Of a stretch of DNA of 64,000 bases, positions 49,118 through 56,582 are shown piece by piece. Position numbers and translations under genes: made by a program. The DNA comes from Extensimonas soli. GTDB lineage: Bacteria > Pseudomonadota > Gammaproteobacteria > Burkholderiales > Burkholderiaceae_C. Location of the stretch: the NCBI RefSeq assembly GCF_029211265.1, contig NZ_JARGEL010000032.1, positions 76,707 through 140,706 of the forward strand, read 5' to 3'. The stretch's first letter is position 1; the number at the start of each line of letters is the position of its first letter. The notes under the pieces were generated by a model. It did not search any database, had not been told where the DNA came from, and worked only from the letters and a program-made list of their open reading frames with translations.

Positions 49118-51988
49118 ATGCCCCTGTCCTGGAACGAAATCAAATCGCGCGCCATGGCGTTCAGCCGCCAGTGGGCCGACGCGGCCGATGAAAAGCAGCA
49201 GTCCATCCCGTTCTGGATCGACTTTTTCGAGGTCTTCGGCATCACCAATCGGCGCGTGGCCAGCTTCGAGCACGCCGTGAAAAAGCACGGCGGCGGGCAG
49301 GGCTACGTCGATCTGTTCTGGCCGGGGCAGATGCTGGTGGAGCAAAAGTCGCGCGGCAAGCCGCTGGAGCCCGCATTCGACCAGGCCATGGGCTACTTTC
49401 CCGGCATTGCCGAGCGCGACCTGCCGCACACGCTGGTGGTGTGCGACTTTGCGCGCTTTCGCGTGATCGACCTTGACACGCGTCGCGAAATCACTTTTGC
49501 GCTGGCCGATTTGCACAAACACGTGCGCTGGTTCGGCTTCATTGCCGGCTACAAGACGCAGGAAATCCGCCCGCAAGACCCCGTCAACATCAAGGCCGCT
49601 GAGCGCATGGGGCGCCTGCACGATGCGCTCAAGGCCAGCGGCTACGGGCAGTTTGGCAGCGCGCCCGAGCGCGCCGGCCATGCGCTCGAAGTGCTGCTCG
49701 TGCGCCTGCTGTTCTGCCTGTTTGCCGACGACACCGCCATCTTCCCTGCGCAGGGCTTTCGCGCCTTCATCGAAGAGCGCACCGCACCCGACGGGCACGA
49801 CACCGGCCCGCTGCTCGCGCAGCTGTTCCAGGTGCTCAACACCCCGCCCGAGCGGCGCTCCGCACTCCTCGACGAGCAGCTGGCCGCCTTCCCCTACATC
49901 AACGGCCGGCTGTTCGAAGAGCCGCTGCCCATTGCCGACTTCGACGCCGCCACGCGCGAGGCGCTGCTCGACGCCTGCGCGCTCGACTGGGCCGGCATCA
50001 GCCCTGCCATCTTCGGCAGCCTCTTTCAGAGCATCATGGACGCGCAGGCGCGGCGCAACCTGGGCGCGCACTACACGTCCGAAGAAAACATCCTCAAGCT
50101 CATCAAGCCGCTGTTCCTCGACGGCCTGCGCGCCGAGTTCGAGCGCGTGCGGCACCAGCGCAACCGGCTGTTCGACTTTCACAAAAAGCTGCGCACCCTG
50201 AGCTTTCTCGACCCGGCCTGCGGCTGTGGCAACTTTTTGGTCATCAGCTACCGCGAGCTGCGTCTGCTCGAATTGGACGTGCTGCGCGCCGCCGCCGAAC
50301 TGCAAGGCCAGAGCGGCCAGCGCAGCATCGACGTGCACAGCCTCATCGGCGTGAACGTCGATCAGTTCCACGGCATCGAGATCGAAGAATTCCCCGCGCA
50401 GATCGCCCAGGTGGCCCTGTGGCTGGTGGACCACCAGATGAACCTGCGCGTGGGCGAGGAGTTTGGCCAATACTTTGCGCGCATCCCGCTCGTCACGAGC
50501 CCGCACATCGTGCACGGCAACGCCCTCACGCTCGACTGGGCCGCCGTGCTGCCGCCCGCGCGCTGCAGCCATGTGCTGGGCAATCCGCCGTTTGTGGGGC
50601 ATCAGTGGCGCAGTAGGCAACAGATGGACGATATGGCGCGCATTTGGGGTGGAGAAGGGCGCTTCGGCCGGCTGGATTACGTGGCGTGTTGGTACCGTCG
50701 TACCGTGGAATACTTACAAGGCAACCTTGCTGCGTCCGCCGCTCTGGTGTCTACCAACAGCATTTGTCAGGGCGAGCAAGTAGCTACGCTTTGGGGTTGG
50801 ATGCTTGCCAACGGTACGCACATCCACTTCGCGCACCGCACCTTCGCCTGGAGCAACGAGGCGCGCGGAAAGGCTGCCGTGCACTGCGTCATCATCGGCT
50901 TTGGCTTGCAAGACCTGCCGGGCAAAGTCATCTACGAATACGACGACATCAAAGGCCCGGCGCACGCCGTGCCTGCGGCCAACATCAATCCGTATCTGGT
51001 GGATGCGCCCAACGTGCTGCTGCCATCGCGTACTGACACGCCGCCCGGGTTGCCCCAACTCAAGAAAGGCAGTCAGCCGACTGATGGCGGTCATCTCATC
51101 TTCACGACGGCAGAAAAAGATGATTTTTTGGCTCGTGAGCCGCTGGCCGCGCAGTGGATGCGGCCCTATATTGGTGGGGAGGAACTAATCAACGGAAACG
51201 GGCGCTGGTGCCTTTGGCTCAAGGGCATTCCACCTGCGCAATTGCGCGCCATGCCGTTGGTATTGCAGCGCGTGCAAGCTGTTGCTGAAGCTCGGCGTAG
51301 GAGTCCGACCAAAAGTGTGAGGGAGTTCGCGGCGCAACCCACGCTGTTTACACAAGACAGACAGCCGGATGCGCCGTACCTTGCCATTCCTGAAGTGTCC
51401 TCAGAAACGCGCCATTTCATTCCCATCGGCTTTCTCGGCCCAGATGTCATCGCCAGCAACAAACTCCAAATTGCCGTTGGCGCAACACGTTTTCACTTTG
51501 GCGTTTTGTCGAGCACGATGCATAACGCCTGGATGCGGGTCGTCGCTGGCCGACTTGAGAGTCGCTATAGCTACTCGCCGTCGGTTTACAACAACTTCCC
51601 CTGGCCCTTCTGCACCCTAGATTCCAAGCAAAAAGTGCCTCCAGCGCAGGTACAGAAAGCGCAAGCAGCTATCGAAGCCGCAGCGCAAGCAGTGCTCGAC
51701 GCGCGCGCCGCGTTCCCCGGCAGCACCCTGGCCGACCTGTACGACCCGCTCACCATGCCGCCCGCGCTGCTGCGCGCGCACCAAAAGCTAGACGCCGCCG
51801 TGGACCGCGCCTACCAGCTCGCCGGCGGCCCCAAAAGCTACAGCGGCGACGCCGAGCGCGTGGCTTTTTTGTTCACCCTCTACCAGCGCATCACCAGTCT
51901 GCTGCCCGTGCAGACCACCCCGCCCAAAAAACCACGCCGGCGTGGTGCGGGCTTAGCGGCAGGGGGTGCGGGCGTGGATGCGGTGTGA
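49118..51988 (+). CDS. MmeI-like Type IIL restriction enzyme and DNA methyltransferase
   Basis: ATG at 49118 (MPLSWNEIKSRAMAFSRQW) gives 956 residues. N-terminal PD-(D/E)xK nuclease: Asp65, Glu75 and Lys77 in VDLFWPGQMLVEQKS are all present. A helical spacer follows (LGAHYTSEENILKLIKPLF at its end), then the gamma-class N6-adenine methyltransferase with FLDPACGCGNFLV (motif I) and LGNPPFVG (motif IV, NPPF), then a target-recognition domain and C-terminal helices. Cutting and modification are in one chain, as in MmeI. All key residues are intact, so it is probably functional. An in-gene low-GC patch lies at 51630-51673. Confidence 0.9.
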   Translation: MPLSWNEIKSRAMAFSRQWADAADEKQQSIPFWIDFFEVFGITNRRVASFEHAVKKHGGGQGYVDLFWPGQMLVEQKSRGKPLEPAFDQAMGYFPGIAERDLPHTLVVCDFARFRVIDLDTRREITFALADLHKHVRWFGFIAGYKTQEIRPQDPVNIKAAERMGRLHDALKASGYGQFGSAPERAGHALEVLLVRLLFCLFADDTAIFPAQGFRAFIEERTAPDGHDTGPLLAQLFQVLNTPPERRSALLDEQLAAFPYINGRLFEEPLPIADFDAATREALLDACALDWAGISPAIFGSLFQSIMDAQARRNLGAHYTSEENILKLIKPLFLDGLRAEFERVRHQRNRLFDFHKKLRTLSFLDPACGCGNFLVISYRELRLLELDVLRAAAELQGQSGQRSIDVHSLIGVNVDQFHGIEIEEFPAQIAQVALWLVDHQMNLRVGEEFGQYFARIPLVTSPHIVHGNALTLDWAAVLPPARCSHVLGNPPFVGHQWRSRQQMDDMARIWGGEGRFGRLDYVACWYRRTVEYLQGNLAASAALVSTNSICQGEQVATLWGWMLANGTHIHFAHRTFAWSNEARGKAAVHCVIIGFGLQDLPGKVIYEYDDIKGPAHAVPAANINPYLVDAPNVLLPSRTDTPPGLPQLKKGSQPTDGGHLIFTTAEKDDFLAREPLAAQWMRPYIGGEELINGNGRWCLWLKGIPPAQLRAMPLVLQRVQAVAEARRRSPTKSVREFAAQPTLFTQDRQPDAPYLAIPEVSSETRHFIPIGFLGPDVIASNKLQIAVGATRFHFGVLSSTMHNAWMRVVAGRLESRYSYSPSVYNNFPWPFCTLDSKQKVPPAQVQKAQAAIEAAAQAVLDARAAFPGSTLADLYDPLTMPPALLRAHQKLDAAVDRAYQLAGGPKSYSGDAERVAFLFTLYQRITSLLPVQTTPPKKPRRRGAGLAAGGAGVDAV
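51630..51673 (+). repeat. In-gene low-GC mini-repeat (MmeI-like gene)
   Basis: AAAAAGTGCCTCCAGCGC, then AAGCGCAAGCAGCTATC. It is the fullest member in this window of a family of short patches that share GCGC(T/A)(G/A)GCAGCTA. Confidence 0.55.
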
Positions 51989-52009
51989 TCGCTTGGATGC
52001 GCGCCCGCT

Positions 52010-52300
52010 TCAATCCTGCGCGGGCGGCCACTGCCGCGCGGTGTGCACCAGCGCCAAGATCCACACGGCGCCATGGTCCTCGTCCACCTCGTACACAAGG
52101 CGATAGCTTGCGTGGGCGATCCATTTGCGGGTGCCGGGAACCGTGCCGACTTTGCCCATTTTGTGGTGCGCCGCCAGCCGTGCTGCAGCCGTGCTGAAAA
52201 GTACGTCCATGCGTGCAGCCGCGCCGGGGTTGTCGGCCGCGATGTAGTCCCAAATGTCGGCGCGGGCTCGTTCCGCCTCGGGCGTCCAGAAGACGATCAC
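52010..52300 (-). CDS. RelE/ParE family toxin
   Basis: 96 residues. VFWTPEAERARADIWDYIAA, GKVGTVPGTRKWIAHASYRL and VYEVDEDHGAVWILALVHTA with the terminal RQWP are the hallmarks of the ParE/RelE superfamily. It overlaps the stop of its antitoxin gene (ATGA at 52297-52300). ParE-type members poison gyrase and RelE-type members cut mRNA; sequence alone does not decide. Confidence 0.9.
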   Translation of the reverse strand: MIVFWTPEAERARADIWDYIAADNPGAAARMDVLFSTAAARLAAHHKMGKVGTVPGTRKWIAHASYRLVYEVDEDHGAVWILALVHTARQWPPAQD

Positions 52301-52578
52301 TCGGGGGCGGCCGCTGCCTCTTTGCGCCGGGCGGCGAACGTGGCTTCCACCTCTTCATTCGAGCGGCCACGGCCTGCGCGCATGGAGGCACGCCCGGCCT
52401 CGACCTTGTGGCGCAGGTAGTCGTCGTATTCCCGCGCCTGCCGGCGCTGGGCGATGTAGCCACGCATGAGTTCGCGCATGACTTGCGAGGCAGGCCGGTG
52501 TTCGCCCGCCGCTTCGGCCATGAAGGCGTCGCGCAGCTCAGGCTCCAGCTTCATCGTGAAAACGGCTTCTTTGGGCAT
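52297..52578 (-). CDS. Antitoxin of the RelE/ParE module, RHH type
   Basis: 93 residues. FTMKLEPELRDAFMAEAAGE, then RPASQVMRELMRGYIAQRRQ, is a ribbon-helix-helix DNA-binding fold; the C-terminal acidic and basic tail would wrap the toxin. First gene of the pair. Likely represses the module through the site at 52603-52615. Confidence 0.85.
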   Translation of the reverse strand: MPKEAVFTMKLEPELRDAFMAEAAGEHRPASQVMRELMRGYIAQRRQAREYDDYLRHKVEAGRASMRAGRGRSNEEVEATFAARRKEAAAAPE

Positions 52579-52602
52579 GGGCGTTCATGGGTGTGGAAAA
52601 GG

Positions 52603-52617
52603 TACTGATCCAGTATA
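52603..52617 (-). promoter_or_regulatory. Putative operator and -10 box of the RelE/ParE module
   Basis: TACTG-GAT-CAGTA dyad (minus strand) overlaps a TATACT -10-like hexamer 25-40 bases before the antitoxin start. A dyad over the promoter is usual for RHH antitoxin autoregulation. Confidence 0.4.
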
Positions 52618-52770
52618 TACATCGGGCCATGCGCGAGAGGTAACCGGGCGGCGTGGCCGGTCACTGTGCCCCCATCAACCAAGCCTCCCCCTGTCGCCGG
52701 CTCGCGTTGTGTGTCAATATGACGTACAATCCGCGACCTTTGACACCCATGAGATGAACGGAGGCCCGCC

Positions 52771-53070
52771 ATGCCGCCCACTGTCAACACGGCCAGCACG
52801 GCCAGCGGCTCGGCCCGCATCAACCTGCGCACCAGCCCCGAGGCCAAAAGCCTGATCGAGCGGGCGGCGGCGATCATGGGCTCTACGGTGTCGAGCTTTA
52901 TGCTGCAGCACGCCTACGAAGCGGCGCAGCGCATCGTCGCGGACAAGGACAGCTTGCTGCTCACGCAAGAGGCTTTCGCCGCTTTTGTCGATGCCTGCGA
53001 CAACCCGGCCGAGCCCACCGCGGCGCTGCGCGCGCTGATGGCCTTGCGCGCCGATCGCCCCGCGGCATGA
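52771..53070 (+). CDS. DUF1778 (TacA-like) antitoxin
   Basis: 99 residues. SARINLRTSPEAKSLIERAA and GSTVSSFMLQHAYEAAQRIV form the RHH domain; the tail SLLLTQEAFAAFVDACDNPA is the usual toxin-neutralising end of DUF1778 proteins. Start follows ACGGAGG. Overlaps the acetyltransferase toxin gene by ATGA. Confidence 0.9.
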   Translation: MPPTVNTASTASGSARINLRTSPEAKSLIERAAAIMGSTVSSFMLQHAYEAAQRIVADKDSLLLTQEAFAAFVDACDNPAEPTAALRALMALRADRPAA

Positions 53071-53567
53071 GCGTGCGCATCGAACGCCTTGCGGTGCAGC
53101 ACGAGCGCAAGGGTTTCGACTGCGGCGACGTGGCGCTCAACCGTTTTTTGCTGCAGCAGGCGGGCCAGCTCGCACGCAAGGACTTCGGCACCACGTATGT
53201 TGCCGTGGCGGACGATGGCGTGACGGTGCTGGGCTTCGTTACCTTGAGCGCCGGGCAGGTGGCGTGCGCGCAGTTGCAGGCCGCGGCGCAACTGCCGCGC
53301 CACCCGGCGCCGGTGCTGCGCATGGGGCGCCTGGCCGTCGATCGCCGACAGCAGGGGCAGGGCATAGGCCAGCACTTGACGGCGTATGCCTTGCAACTGG
53401 CGCTGGATTTTTCGCGCTACGTGGGGCTGTATGCGGTGCTCGTGGATGCGAAGAACGAAGCGGCGCGGCAGTTTTGCGAGCGGCTGGGTTTTCGTGCCAC
53501 CCTGGACGATCCCTTGTGCCTCTACCTGCCGTTGGCGACTTTGCGCAAGGCGGCGCAGGGGCGGTGA
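53067..53567 (+). CDS. GNAT toxin, TacT-like
   Basis: 166 residues. HERKGFDCGDVALNRFLLQQ is the typical N-terminus of toxin acetyltransferases; the acetyl-CoA loop is RRQQGQGIG, and the C-terminal GLYAVLVDAKNEAARQFCER, then LGF, carries the late strand with the active Tyr region. TacT-type toxins acetylate aminoacyl-tRNA and stop translation. Paired with the DUF1778 antitoxin. Confidence 0.9.
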   Translation: MSVRIERLAVQHERKGFDCGDVALNRFLLQQAGQLARKDFGTTYVAVADDGVTVLGFVTLSAGQVACAQLQAAAQLPRHPAPVLRMGRLAVDRRQQGQGIGQHLTAYALQLALDFSRYVGLYAVLVDAKNEAARQFCERLGFRATLDDPLCLYLPLATLRKAAQGR

Positions 53568-53626
53568 CTTTGCCGGCCTTTTCCGAACTGGTGGAGTTTT
53601 TTTCCAGCGTGCAGGACACGTACCAC

Positions 53627-54613
53627 ATGCCTTTTGCACCCCACGCGCTGCTCGCGGCCGCCGCTGCGCTTGCGCTGCTGATCGACCGGCTGCTGGGCGA
53701 GCCGCCCGCGCGCTGGCATCCGGTTGTGTGGATGGGGCGCGGCCTGGGTTGGGCGGGTGCGCGCATCGCGCCACGCGCGCCCACGCCGCGGAGTTTGGGG
53801 TCTTTTTGGCTCTCAGCCCTTGTCTGGTGTGCGCTGGCAGCTATCGTCGTGGGAGCTTCTTGGGGCTTGCAATGGGCGGTGCTGCAATTGCCGGCGCTGC
53901 CTGCAACGCTGCTGCTGGCCTTGCTGTTCAAGCCGCTGCTGGCCTGGCGCATGCTTGCGGCCGAGGTGGGGGCCGTGGAGGCGGCGCTGGCGCAGTCGCT
54001 CGCTGCGGGGCGCGCGCGCCTGGCCTGGCTCGTGAGCCGCGACGTGGCGGCGCTTGATGCGGCGCAGGTGCGCGAGAGCGCCATCGAGAGCCTGGCCGAG
54101 AATTTGAACGATTCGGTGGTGGCACCGCTCTTCTGGTTTGCCGTGGCGGGGCTGCCCGGCGCGGCGCTGTACCGCTTTGCCAACACGGCCGATGCGATGT
54201 GGGGCTACCCCGGCATGCACGGCGGGCGCTATTGGCAGTGGGCCGGCAAGTGGGCGGCGCGGGCGGACGATGTGCTCTCGTGGCTGCCGGCGCGCCTTAC
54301 GGCTTTGCTGCTGGCGGCGCTTGCGTGCTGGCCGCCGCGCGCTGCGCAGCGCGTGCCCTTGCGCGCGCTGTGGCGCGAGGCGGCGCGCACGCCTTCGCCC
54401 AACAGCGGCTGGCCCATGGCCGCGATGGCGCTCGCGCTGGGCGTGCGGCTGGGCAAGCCCGGCGTCTATCAGCTGCACGGCGCGGGCCGGGCGGTGCAGG
54501 GGGGCGACGTGCCGGCGGCGCTGCGTTTGGCACGAAAAGTGCCGCTTGTGCTTAGTCTGCTTGCGCTGGCAGCTTCTGTTTTGATAGTTTCTGGAGGCGC
54601 ATTTTGGCTTTGA
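53627..54613 (+). CDS. cbiB: Adenosylcobinamide-phosphate synthase CbiB
   Basis: ATG at 53627 (MPFAPHALLAAAAALALLID); 328 residues with about five helices. DRLLGEPPARWHPVVWMGR, SRDVAALDAAQVRESAIESL and AENLNDSVVAPLFWF, ALYRFANTADAMWGY and SPNSGWPMAAMALAL are all diagnostic CbiB/CobD motifs. It joins the aminopropanol arm to adenosylcobyric acid in the membrane. First cobalamin gene after the inserted region, 60 bases past the toxin gene. Confidence 0.93.
   Translation: MPFAPHALLAAAAALALLIDRLLGEPPARWHPVVWMGRGLGWAGARIAPRAPTPRSLGSFWLSALVWCALAAIVVGASWGLQWAVLQLPALPATLLLALLFKPLLAWRMLAAEVGAVEAALAQSLAAGRARLAWLVSRDVAALDAAQVRESAIESLAENLNDSVVAPLFWFAVAGLPGAALYRFANTADAMWGYPGMHGGRYWQWAGKWAARADDVLSWLPARLTALLLAALACWPPRAAQRVPLRALWREAARTPSPNSGWPMAAMALALGVRLGKPGVYQLHGAGRAVQGGDVPAALRLARKVPLVLSLLALAASVLIVSGGAFWL
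53801..53866 (+). repeat. In-gene low-GC mini-repeat (cbiB, first)
   Basis: Contains TTTTTGGCTCTCAGCCC and GTGCGCTGGCAGCTATC (53829-53845); frame is kept. Confidence 0.5.
54546..54610 (+). repeat. In-gene low-GC mini-repeat (cbiB, second)
   Basis: Contains TTGCGCTGGCAGCTTCTG (54561-54578) and TTTTGATAGTTTCTGGAGG at the 3' end of cbiB, and reaches the TTG start of cobC. Confidence 0.5.
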
Positions 54614-55980
54614 ACGTCGCAAGCAATTCGGGCAATGCAAGCAACGGGGCGCGCGTGCACGGCGGGCCCGACGTGCAGGGCGTGGCCGCGCACGACTTTT
54701 CCACCAACGCGAACGCCTGCGGCCCGTGCCCGCTGGCGCTGGCTGCCGTGCAGCAGGCCGACGCCGCGCATTACCCCGACCCGGCCTACACCGCGCTGCG
54801 CGCACAGCTCGCGGCCCTGCACGGCGTGGCGCCCGCGCGCATCGTGATCGCGGGCAGCGCGAGCGAGTTCATCTACCGCATCACGGCCTGGGCTGCGCAC
54901 GCGCTGCCCCCCGGCGCGCGCAGCGTGGCGCTGCCCCCGCATGGCTATGGCGACTACGCGCATGCCGCGCAGGCCTGGGGGCTGCGCGTGGTGCACCCCG
55001 TGCACGAAGTGGGCGATGCGGGTGTTGGAGGCGATGCACCCGTGCCCGGCCTGCACTGGGCCTGCGAACCCGGCAGCCCGCTGGGGCAGGCCGACGCAGC
55101 GCTCGCGGCCTGGCGCGCGCAGGTGCCTGGCGGCGGCGTGCGCGCGGACCAGGCGGCTGTGGACAAGCCTGTCGATGGCGCTGGGGATAAGTCTGTGGAC
55201 GGGCTTGTGGACGGCGCCATGGACGGCGCGCGCGAAGGGGTACGCGAGCGGCTGCGCGATGAGCCTTGCGACGAGCCAAGCAACGACGAACCCGCCGGCG
55301 CGCCTGCCACGGTGCGCGTGCTCGACTGCGCCTACGCGCCGCTGCGCCTGTCGGGCCAGCCCAGTCTGGACGCAGCGGCGCTGGACGCCGTGTGGCGGCT
55401 GTATTCGCCCAACAAGGCGCTGGGCCTGACGGGCGTGCGCGCGGCCTATGCGATCGCCCCGGCGGGTGGGCAGCAGAGGGTCGCGCAAATGGTCGCGCAA
55501 GTGGTCGCGCAGCTCGAGGCGCTGGCCCCGTCGTGGCCGCTAGGCGCGCACGGTGTGGCGCTGCTGGCCGCCTGGACGCAGCCCGCAGTGCACGCCTGGC
55601 TGCAAGAGAGCCTGCACACGCTGCGCGGCTGGAAGGCGCGCCAGACTGCGCTCCTGCAGGCGCAAGGCTGGCAGATGCTGGAGAGCGAAGCGCCGTTTTT
55701 CTGCGCCCGCCCCCCGGTGGCCGACGCGGCCGACGTGCCCGCGCTGTGCGCGCAGCTGCGCCGCCACGGTGTGCGCTTGCGCGACTGCAGTTCGTTCGGC
55801 CTGCCCGGCCTGGTGCGCCTGGGCGTGCGCGCGCCGGCGTCGCAGGATGCGTTGCTGCGGGCGTGGGGTGAGGTGGGCGTGCGGCAAGAGGCCGCCCGCC
55901 CCGTGGAGCACTCCGCTACCGCCGCTCGCGCGCCGGACGCTCGAAGGAGGGATTGCCCGCCAGCAGCCCCAACACGCTGA
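54604..55980 (+). CDS. cobC: Threonine-phosphate decarboxylase / aminotransferase-like CobC (CobD-type, PLP enzyme)
   Basis: TTG start at 54604 overlaps cbiB by ten bases; 458 residues, about 100 more than usual. AHDFSTNANACGPCPLAL, AGSASEFIYRITAWA and LYSPNKALGLTGVRAAY with the PLP-binding Lys271 are class I/II aminotransferase features of this family. An insertion of about 45 residues (about 180-225) consists of repeated Asp-Lys/Gly-Xaa-Val-Asp-Gly-like units. The last 20 residues overlap the convergent DUF2442 gene. It makes (R)-1-amino-2-propanol phosphate from threonine phosphate. Confidence 0.85.
   Translation: MALNVASNSGNASNGARVHGGPDVQGVAAHDFSTNANACGPCPLALAAVQQADAAHYPDPAYTALRAQLAALHGVAPARIVIAGSASEFIYRITAWAAHALPPGARSVALPPHGYGDYAHAAQAWGLRVVHPVHEVGDAGVGGDAPVPGLHWACEPGSPLGQADAALAAWRAQVPGGGVRADQAAVDKPVDGAGDKSVDGLVDGAMDGAREGVRERLRDEPCDEPSNDEPAGAPATVRVLDCAYAPLRLSGQPSLDAAALDAVWRLYSPNKALGLTGVRAAYAIAPAGGQQRVAQMVAQVVAQLEALAPSWPLGAHGVALLAAWTQPAVHAWLQESLHTLRGWKARQTALLQAQGWQMLESEAPFFCARPPVADAADVPALCAQLRRHGVRLRDCSSFGLPGLVRLGVRAPASQDALLRAWGEVGVRQEAARPVEHSATAARAPDARRRDCPPAAPTR
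55158..55213 (+). repeat. Cluster of DnaA-box-like nonamers within cobC
   Basis: TGTGGACAA (55158-55166), TGGGGATAA (55182-55190), TGTGGACGG (55194-55202) and TTGTGGACG (55205-55213); the first two differ by one base from TGTGGATAA, the inverse of the DnaA consensus TTATCCACA. They lie in the extra insertion of the protein. Confidence 0.4.
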
Positions 55981-56191
55981 TGTCTTCATCGAGCGTGGGC
56001 CAGTGAATGCCCTGACCGTCGCCGAGCAACTCAAACTGCGCGCGGTCTTCGGGCCGCGCGCTGGCCAGACGCGGAAACCATGCCAAAGGTACCGACAAGG
56101 TGCGGGCGTCGGCGAGCGTCACGACCAGTTCATCCTCCGTGCAATGCACATGCGCCGCGCGCGGATCAATTTGCAGGGCCAAAGAATTCAT
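55916..56191 (-). CDS. DUF2442 protein
   Basis: 91 residues from the ATG at 56191 (MNSLALQIDPRAAHVHCTED). LADARTLSVPLAWFPRLASA, FELLGDGQGIHWPTLDEDIS and VLGLLAG is the standard DUF2442 core. It overlaps the end of its DUF4160 partner by 26 bases. Such pairs behave like small toxin-antitoxin-type modules in many genomes; the role is not settled. Confidence 0.85.
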   Translation of the reverse strand: MNSLALQIDPRAAHVHCTEDELVVTLADARTLSVPLAWFPRLASARPEDRAQFELLGDGQGIHWPTLDEDISVLGLLAGNPSFERPARERR

Positions 56192-56408
56192 TCCAAGCCT
56201 CCGAAAACAGCATGGCGTGCTCGCGCACGACAGTGGAAAGTTTGCCCAACTCCTGCGCCGAAAAGCCGGTGCTCGATGCCAACATGACGGGGCTGAGCCA
56301 AAATTTTGCCAAGGCGCGCTCGCGCTGCACGTGAATATGGGCAGGCTCGCCGTTCTCGTTCGAATAGAAGAAAAAACGGTACGGCCCAATGCGAAGGATG
56401 GTTGGCAT
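56166..56408 (-). CDS. DUF4160 protein
   Basis: 80 residues. MPTILRIGPYRFFFYSNENG, then EPAHIHVQRERALAKFWLSP, is the hallmark of DUF4160, with the conserved His-x-His. First gene of the pair. The 174 bases upstream to the next plus-strand gene show nothing else. Confidence 0.9.
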   Translation of the reverse strand: MPTILRIGPYRFFFYSNENGEPAHIHVQRERALAKFWLSPVMLASSTGFSAQELGKLSTVVREHAMLFSEAWNEFFGPAN

Positions 56409-56582
56409 GGTGCGCTATTCAAGGCTGCAAAGCCTGCTACGGGAAAGTGTAGCTTCAACAGAAAACCTGCTCGAAACCTGCACGACGCAGCAGGCAGGCT
56501 GGGTTACAACCTACTTACCTACGCTGCCCCAGCTCTCCACCAGCCATCCACCAGCGCCCGCGCAGGCGCGCAGCGCCGCCTC

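Noticed and set aside
49061..50620. 519-codon open frame opposite the MmeI-like gene
   Set aside because: Shadow; the opposite strand has intact nuclease and methyltransferase motifs.
52702..52730. Promoter before the DUF1778 antitoxin (TACAAT at 52725)
   Set aside because: The -10 is fair, but no -35 hexamer lies at proper spacing, so it was not listed as a feature.
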